Source: Lachnospiraceae bacterium (GTDB lineage: Bacteria; Bacillota; Clostridia; Lachnospirales; Lachnospiraceae). Taken from it: 64,000 nucleotides of DNA. Shown here piece after piece: positions 59,603-64,000 of this stretch; position 1 is the first letter of the stretch, and every line of letters starts with the position of its first letter. Both the position numbers and the translations under genes were made by a program. Under the pieces are notes generated by a model. It made no database searches. It saw nothing but the letters and a program-made list of their open reading frames with translations, and was not told where the DNA came from. Where the stretch lies: contig JAILHF010000051.1 of the NCBI GenBank assembly GCA_024696005.1, positions 496,001-560,000 on the forward strand, given 5' to 3'.

Positions 59603-61924
59603 CTACAGCCTCCAGAAATATTGAAGCCCGCTGGCACTGACCTCCGGCTCCTGTCCCAGATAGGCCGTGATCTGCTCGATCATCTCTCCGGACTGCAGGC
59701 TGTCCACCGAAGCCAGATACCAGATATCGCTGTCCAGAAAGATCCCTGCGTATCCGGCTGCCCGCAGGGCCTCCACCATGTCCGGCACTGCCTGGACCGA
59801 GATCAGCTTCTGCCAGTCCGCTTCTCCCCTGCCCTGCATGCAGCCGATGCTCCAGCGCGTATGAGCGGTCTCCACGGGCGCGAGCAGGACGTTCGTATTG
59901 CCGCTTTCCGGCCAGTTGATGTAGGGCAGCGTGTAAACGGCGCTGTTTGCCGGAAGAGCACTCTCGATCCTCCGGTACATGTCCCTGCTGGCATTAAACA
60001 CCTCATACTGGGAAGCCAGGTCATTTCGCTTATAATCCACGGTCTGGTCAAACACGCCCACCAGAAGCAGCACGGCGCAGCAGATGCCCAGCGCCATCCC
60101 CTTGCGGACGAGCTTTTCCAGGACCGTTGCAAGCACCAGGAGCGAAAAGAACATCAGAAACAGGACCAGACGGCAATAGCCGCGCAGCTGTGAAAAGCCG
60201 GCAAAGGCAAGCATACTTCCGAAGCCGCCCACCGTTCCGAACAGGAAGATCCAGAGATTCAGGGATGCCAGTTCTGCTTTCTCCGCCTTTTTTCTTCGCA
60301 GCAGCCAGACCAGGGAGATCAGAAAGCCGATGGAAGCCAGCAGGCCAAGGGAACAGTCCGCATTCTCATTGACGAACATGGTCTCCACCCAAACATCCTT
60401 GAAATGCTCCGCCACATAATGATAGCCCGAATTATAAGCTTCGTTGATCGCACGGAAAAGGGGGATACGGTGATCCGCCCGCGGAAGGATCATCTGCGTC
60501 ATCTTCGCCGCATAGCGTTCCGCATCCGAAAAGTAGCGGGAACTGAATTCCCCGCCGGCGCCTCCCACACGCATCCAGTACAGGAAATTCGGCACAAGCT
60601 GAAGGATGATGCCAAAAAGAACGCTGAGCGGGAAACAGAATTTCCATGAGGCCGAAAGCTTCTTTTCTTCTTTTTCCAGGATCGCGATCACCACGGCTCC
60701 GCCGAGAAGGATCCCGCTGAAAAAGGCATAATAAAGTCCGGTGGTGGCACAGAGCAGGGCCAGCGCCAGTCCCGACGCGATCCGTTCGGGATGTTCCTCA
60801 TAATAGCCCTTCACGATGCGCACCGCCAGCAGGCAGCAAAGCGGGATCATGAAATACGCACAGAGGAAAAGATGCTGGTAACGCTGCTGGATGAAGGGTG
60901 AAAACGCAAAGAGGCAGGATACCAGAATGCCGGTCGCTTTCCGGAAGCCCAGGCTCCTGCAGGCATAGTTTGCCGTCAGCGCGCACAGATGATAACAGGA
61001 AAAATAAAAGAGATTGCAGACAAAATAGGGATTGCTGCTCAGATTCCCCAGAAGCTTTACCAAAAGGAAGATCAGACTGTTGGCAAAGGGATAGTCATAC
61101 GCCACAAAGCCGCTCACTCCGCCGGCATAAGGGCTCTGAAGCTTCCAGCCGTAGCGGATCAGAAGATCCGTGTACAGGAAATGCTCCTTTTCATCTCCCA
61201 GCGGTCTCTTGAGAAGAAGCGGCTCAAACAGCTCGGCATTCCTGTAGATCACCAGCAGAACGGCCGTCACCAGAACCGGCAGGAGAAGATAATCCCAATA
61301 CTCCGCCAGCACTTTTTTTCCATCAAAGGAAACTTCTCCCAGTTTTTTCAGGGAGGGAAGCTTTTTGACAAGTGTAACGACAAGGGCCGTCAGGACGGCC
61401 AATGCCAGCACGCAAGTCACGGTCAGGGCGATCCACAAAGGCGTGCTCAGCCCGTAGCGGTATTGCATACGGTCCACATGAAAACGAAGGGAATCCGGCA
61501 GAAGATGCTCGCCGCGAAGGCATACCAGAAGGTTCCCCGCATCCTGATGAACACTGCGGTAAAAAGCGGCTTCTCCGCTGCTGTCTATCGCAGCATCTGT
61601 TTTGATCTCCCGGGAAAAACCTCCGAGGACCACTTTATCCGCAAGGATGACATCCAGCTGGACCTTATCCTGCTGCTTAACGGCCCCGGTAACCCGCACG
61701 GCAAAATGGGTGCCTTCCGTCAGGGAAAGAGGCGTCGAGAAAACGATGGTCGTCTCATCGATCCATTGACTCGACCATCCGTCTGCGATCGCTTCCTCGC
61801 GGATCAGCATCGCCTCCCCGGTATTGGCCACACCGAGAATGCCGTTGATCAGATAAACCAGCTCCAGGAACAGGAGCAGGAACAAAAACGCGGTCGCTCT
61901 CTGCGAACGGATGAATTTCCCCAT
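59603..61924 (-). CDS. Large GT-C-like polytopic membrane protein
   Basis: A 773-aa membrane protein, family not recognised. An N-terminal TM (about 12-30) is followed by an extracytoplasmic beta-rich domain (about 40-160) and then a dozen TMs up to about residue 625; the last 130 residues look extracytoplasmic. The outer loop DEKEHFLYTDLLIRYGWKLQ and YDYPFANSLIFLLVKLLG resembles the first loop of GT-C glycosyltransferases. It may add a sugar to a surface glycan, an inference from the fold alone. It lies 11 bases after typA and is probably co-transcribed with it. It differs from the GT-C-like pair at 21777-25967. Confidence 0.65.
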   Translation of the reverse strand: MGKFIRSQRATAFLFLLLFLELVYLINGILGVANTGEAMLIREEAIADGWSSQWIDETTIVFSTPLSLTEGTHFAVRVTGAVKQQDKVQLDVILADKVVLGGFSREIKTDAAIDSSGEAAFYRSVHQDAGNLLVCLRGEHLLPDSLRFHVDRMQYRYGLSTPLWIALTVTCVLALAVLTALVVTLVKKLPSLKKLGEVSFDGKKVLAEYWDYLLLPVLVTAVLLVIYRNAELFEPLLLKRPLGDEKEHFLYTDLLIRYGWKLQSPYAGGVSGFVAYDYPFANSLIFLLVKLLGNLSSNPYFVCNLFYFSCYHLCALTANYACRSLGFRKATGILVSCLFAFSPFIQQRYQHLFLCAYFMIPLCCLLAVRIVKGYYEEHPERIASGLALALLCATTGLYYAFFSGILLGGAVVIAILEKEEKKLSASWKFCFPLSVLFGIILQLVPNFLYWMRVGGAGGEFSSRYFSDAERYAAKMTQMILPRADHRIPLFRAINEAYNSGYHYVAEHFKDVWVETMFVNENADCSLGLLASIGFLISLVWLLRRKKAEKAELASLNLWIFLFGTVGGFGSMLAFAGFSQLRGYCRLVLFLMFFSLLVLATVLEKLVRKGMALGICCAVLLLVGVFDQTVDYKRNDLASQYEVFNASRDMYRRIESALPANSAVYTLPYINWPESGNTNVLLAPVETAHTRWSIGCMQGRGEADWQKLISVQAVPDMVEALRAAGYAGIFLDSDIWYLASVDSLQSGEMIEQITAYLGQEPEVSASGLQYFWRL

Positions 61925-61935
61925 CTATAACTCCC

Positions 61936-63783
61936 CTAATTGGCCGCCTTTGCCTGCGCCGAGATCGCAGCCCGCTTTCTTGCCGTGGAATCCAGGATCT
62001 TTTTGCGGATCCTCAGGCTCTTCGGCGTCACCTCCAAAAGCTCATCGGTGCCGATGAATTCCAGACACTGCTCCAGGCTCATCAGCTTGGGCGGGGTCAG
62101 CTTCAGTGCGTCATCCGAACCGGATGCACGGGTATTGGTCAGCTGTTTCTTCTTGCAGACATTCAGCTCGATATCCTCCTGCTTGGGATTCTCGCCGATC
62201 ACCATGCCGGCATATACTTTTTCGCCGGGCCCTATGAAAAGATTACCACGATCCTGGGCATTAAACAAGCCGTAGGTCACGGATTCCCCGGTCTCGAAGG
62301 AGATCAGGGAGCCCTGCTTGCGGTAGCTGATCTCCCCCTTGAAGGGAGCATATCCGTCAAAGATCGTGTTCAGGATCCCGTTTCCCTTGGTATCGGTCAT
62401 GAACTCGCCGCGGTAGCCGATCAGGCCTCTGGAAGGTATGCGGAATTCCAGCCTGGTGTAACCGCCGCTGGCCGCTCCCATGTTCAGAAGCTCGCCCTTC
62501 CTGGTGCTGAGTTTTTCGATCACGGAACCCGAAAACTCCTCCGGCACATCCACATAGGCCAGCTCCATGGGCTCGGTCTTTTTGCCGTCCTCCTCCTCAT
62601 GGTAGATCACTTCGGCCTTGCTCACCGCAAATTCATAGCCTTCACGGCGCATGTTCTCGATCAGCACCGACAGGTGCAGCTCACCGCGCCCGGAGACCTT
62701 AAAGGCTTCGGTTGTATCCATATCCTCGACCCTGAGGGATACATCGGTGTTCAGCTCCCTGTAAAGACGGTCACGCAGATGCCGGCTGGTCACATACTTT
62801 CCTTCCTGTCCGGCCAGGGGCGAATCGTTCACGATAAAGTTCATGGAAATGGTGGGCTCACTGATCTTCTGGAAGGGGATCGCTTCCACATGCTCCGGAT
62901 CGCAGAGCGTATCACCGATGTGAATGTCCGCGATGCCCGAGATGGCCACGATGGAGCCGATCTCGGCACTGTCGACCGCCACTTTCTCCAGTCCGTCAAA
63001 TTCGTAAAGCTTGCTGATCTTTACCTTCTTCACCTTGTCCGGATCGTGATGGTTGACGATCACCACTTCCTGGTTGACCTTCACCGAACCGTTATCCACC
63101 TTGCCGATACCGATCCGGCCCACATATTCGTTGTAATCGATGGTGCTGATCAGCACCTGGGTCCCGCCGTCCGGGTCTCCCTCAGGCGCGGGGATCGCAC
63201 TCAGGATTGTCTCAAAGAGCGGCGTCATGTCCTTCCCCTCTTCCTCGGCGGAAAGGGATGCCGTTCCGGCCTTTGCGGAAGCAAATACGAAGGGGCAGTC
63301 CAGCTGCTCGTCATCCGCTCCCAGATCAATCAGAAGCTCCAGCACCTCGTCGATCACCTCGGAAGGTCTGGCCTCCGGCCGGTCCACTTTATTGATGCAT
63401 ACGATCACCGGCAGCTTCAGCTCCATTGCCTTGCCCAGAACGAAACGCGTCTGCGGCATCGGTCCTTCAAAAGCGTCCACCACCAGGATCACGCCGTTCA
63501 CCATTTTGAGAACGCGTTCCACCTCTCCGCCGAAATCGGCATGTCCCGGTGTGTCGATGATATTGATCTTGGTATCCTTATACATGACAGCGGTGTTTTT
63601 CGACAGGATCGTGATCCCGCGCTCCCGCTCGATGTCATTGGAGTCCATGACGCGCTCCACCACTTCCTGATGGGCCGCAAACACTCCGCTCTGCTTCAGC
63701 AGTTCATCCACCAGCGTTGTCTTGCCGTGGTCAACGTGGGCAATGATCGCCACGTTACGGATATCGTCTCTTGTCTTGATCAT
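61936..63783 (-). CDS. typA: Ribosome-binding GTPase TypA/BipA
   Basis: A 615-aa translational GTPase involved in ribosome assembly and stress adaptation. G1 is AHVDHGKTTLVDELL, then RGITILSKNT, DTPGHADFGGEV, NKVDRPEARP, and the BipA C-terminal domain (GYRGEFMTDTKGNG, KKKQLTNTRASGSD). The ATG at 63783 is preceded by GGAGG; the longer frame crosses the promoter. Confidence 0.98.
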   Translation of the reverse strand: MIKTRDDIRNVAIIAHVDHGKTTLVDELLKQSGVFAAHQEVVERVMDSNDIERERGITILSKNTAVMYKDTKINIIDTPGHADFGGEVERVLKMVNGVILVVDAFEGPMPQTRFVLGKAMELKLPVIVCINKVDRPEARPSEVIDEVLELLIDLGADDEQLDCPFVFASAKAGTASLSAEEEGKDMTPLFETILSAIPAPEGDPDGGTQVLISTIDYNEYVGRIGIGKVDNGSVKVNQEVVIVNHHDPDKVKKVKISKLYEFDGLEKVAVDSAEIGSIVAISGIADIHIGDTLCDPEHVEAIPFQKISEPTISMNFIVNDSPLAGQEGKYVTSRHLRDRLYRELNTDVSLRVEDMDTTEAFKVSGRGELHLSVLIENMRREGYEFAVSKAEVIYHEEEDGKKTEPMELAYVDVPEEFSGSVIEKLSTRKGELLNMGAASGGYTRLEFRIPSRGLIGYRGEFMTDTKGNGILNTIFDGYAPFKGEISYRKQGSLISFETGESVTYGLFNAQDRGNLFIGPGEKVYAGMVIGENPKQEDIELNVCKKKQLTNTRASGSDDALKLTPPKLMSLEQCLEFIGTDELLEVTPKSLRIRKKILDSTARKRAAISAQAKAAN

Positions 63784-63814
63784 TTTCTTATCCTCCCAAA
63801 AATCAAACGCGGAA

Positions 63815-63843
63815 AGTATAGCATTTTTACGGGCACGGCGCAA
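63815..63843 (-). promoter_or_regulatory. Promoter of typA
   Basis: Minus-strand TTGCGC (63838-63843), 17 bases, TATACT (63815-63820) preceded by TGC. Confidence 0.75.
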
Positions 63844-63898
63844 GCAAAAAATGAGCTTGCCGTTCAGTTCCCGTCCGCCCGCAGAACAGGAACAAAAT

Positions 63899-63924
63899 GA
63901 GGCCGGGGAAAACTCCCCGGCCTC
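63899..63924 (-). terminator. Intrinsic terminator of the gene at the right edge
   Basis: A 10-bp perfect stem GAGGCCGGGG/CCCCGGCCTC with a six-base loop, then ATTTTGTT on the minus strand. Confidence 0.85.
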
Positions 63925-63947
63925 AGCCTTGCTTTCAGCTTGCTTTC

Positions 63948-64000
63948 TTATCTTACTTCCACATTTACCGTAACGGTCTTCCCGTCGAGCTTGACTGTGA
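63948..64000 (-). CDS. C-terminal end of an unidentified protein
   Basis: The last 16 codons read TVKLDGKTVTVNVEVR and stop (TAA), followed by a terminator. Too short to identify; the alternating hydrophobic pattern suggests a beta-strand ending. The rest lies beyond the window. Confidence 0.5.
   Translation of the reverse strand, partial: TVKLDGKTVTVNVEVR

Overview
The window reads as a chromosome segment of an anaerobic member of the Bacillota, class Clostridia, most likely a Lachnospiraceae relative with fairly high GC. Support comes from strong AGGAGG ribosome binding sites, many TTGACA-17-TATAAT promoters, a class III fructose-1,6-bisphosphatase, a lysine riboswitch before dapA, a flavin reductase-rubredoxin protein, DUF1836 and DUF2284 genes, and housekeeping genes with typical firmicute sequences (lepA, typA, rpsT, hemW, dprA, comM). 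No rRNA, tRNA, CRISPR array, transposase or phage gene was seen.

The outstanding feature is a family of seven very large membrane proteins (six complete, 847-916 aa; one cut by the left edge). Each starts with a YidC/Oxa1-like insertase domain, continues with further membrane segments, and ends with an extracytoplasmic sulfatase/alkaline-phosphatase-fold domain of the lipoteichoic acid synthase or phosphoethanolamine transferase type. They lie at 1-1341, 10922-13672, 25964-28684, 28698-31241, 31376-34036, 38943-41624 and 55382-58075, all on the minus strand. The catalytic set of the sulfatase fold (Asp, Thr, His, Asp-His-Gly) is intact in all six complete copies. The arginine normally found in the YidC hydrophilic groove is replaced by Asn, Ser or Gly in all seven. 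I do not recognise this architecture as a described family.

The fusion genes sit in different envelope modules, often joined by 4-bp start/stop overlaps. (1) 1-6704: a fusion gene divergent from two tandem YfhO-type membrane glycosyltransferase genes. (2) 7736-17884: a compact type IV pilus locus (pilT, pilB, pilC, and a pilin) with one fusion gene and one YfhO gene lying between pilC and the pilin. (3) 18010-34036: lepA, three fusion genes in a row and two GT-C-like membrane proteins, then a separately promoted operon of a TagF-like glycerophosphotransferase, a PhnW-like transaminase, a DUF2284 protein and a LicC/PntC-like nucleotidyltransferase. (4) 38943-45451: a DUF4910 peptidase, an AAC(3)-like acetyltransferase, a stand-alone adenylation enzyme and a carrier protein, ending in a fusion gene. 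(5) 55382-58075: a fusion gene on its own. The simplest joint reading is a locus that builds and decorates a phosphodiester-linked surface polymer (or surface protein), with each fusion protein acting at the outer face of the membrane. This is inference.

Between these modules lie ordinary genes: lepA, a degenerate M23-like membrane protein, DUF1836, rpsT, a cold-shock gene (36-39 kb); hemW-dprA-comM (45.5-49.4 kb); fbp, a eukaryotic-type hisA, and dapB-dapA under a lysine riboswitch (49.7-54.6 kb); ilvE, a GT-C-like protein, and typA (58.4-63.8 kb). A 1-kb stretch at 6705-7680 holds nested inverted and direct repeats and no credible gene, and a GC-rich hairpin element recurs between genes at 31.3, 55.3 and 58.3 kb.
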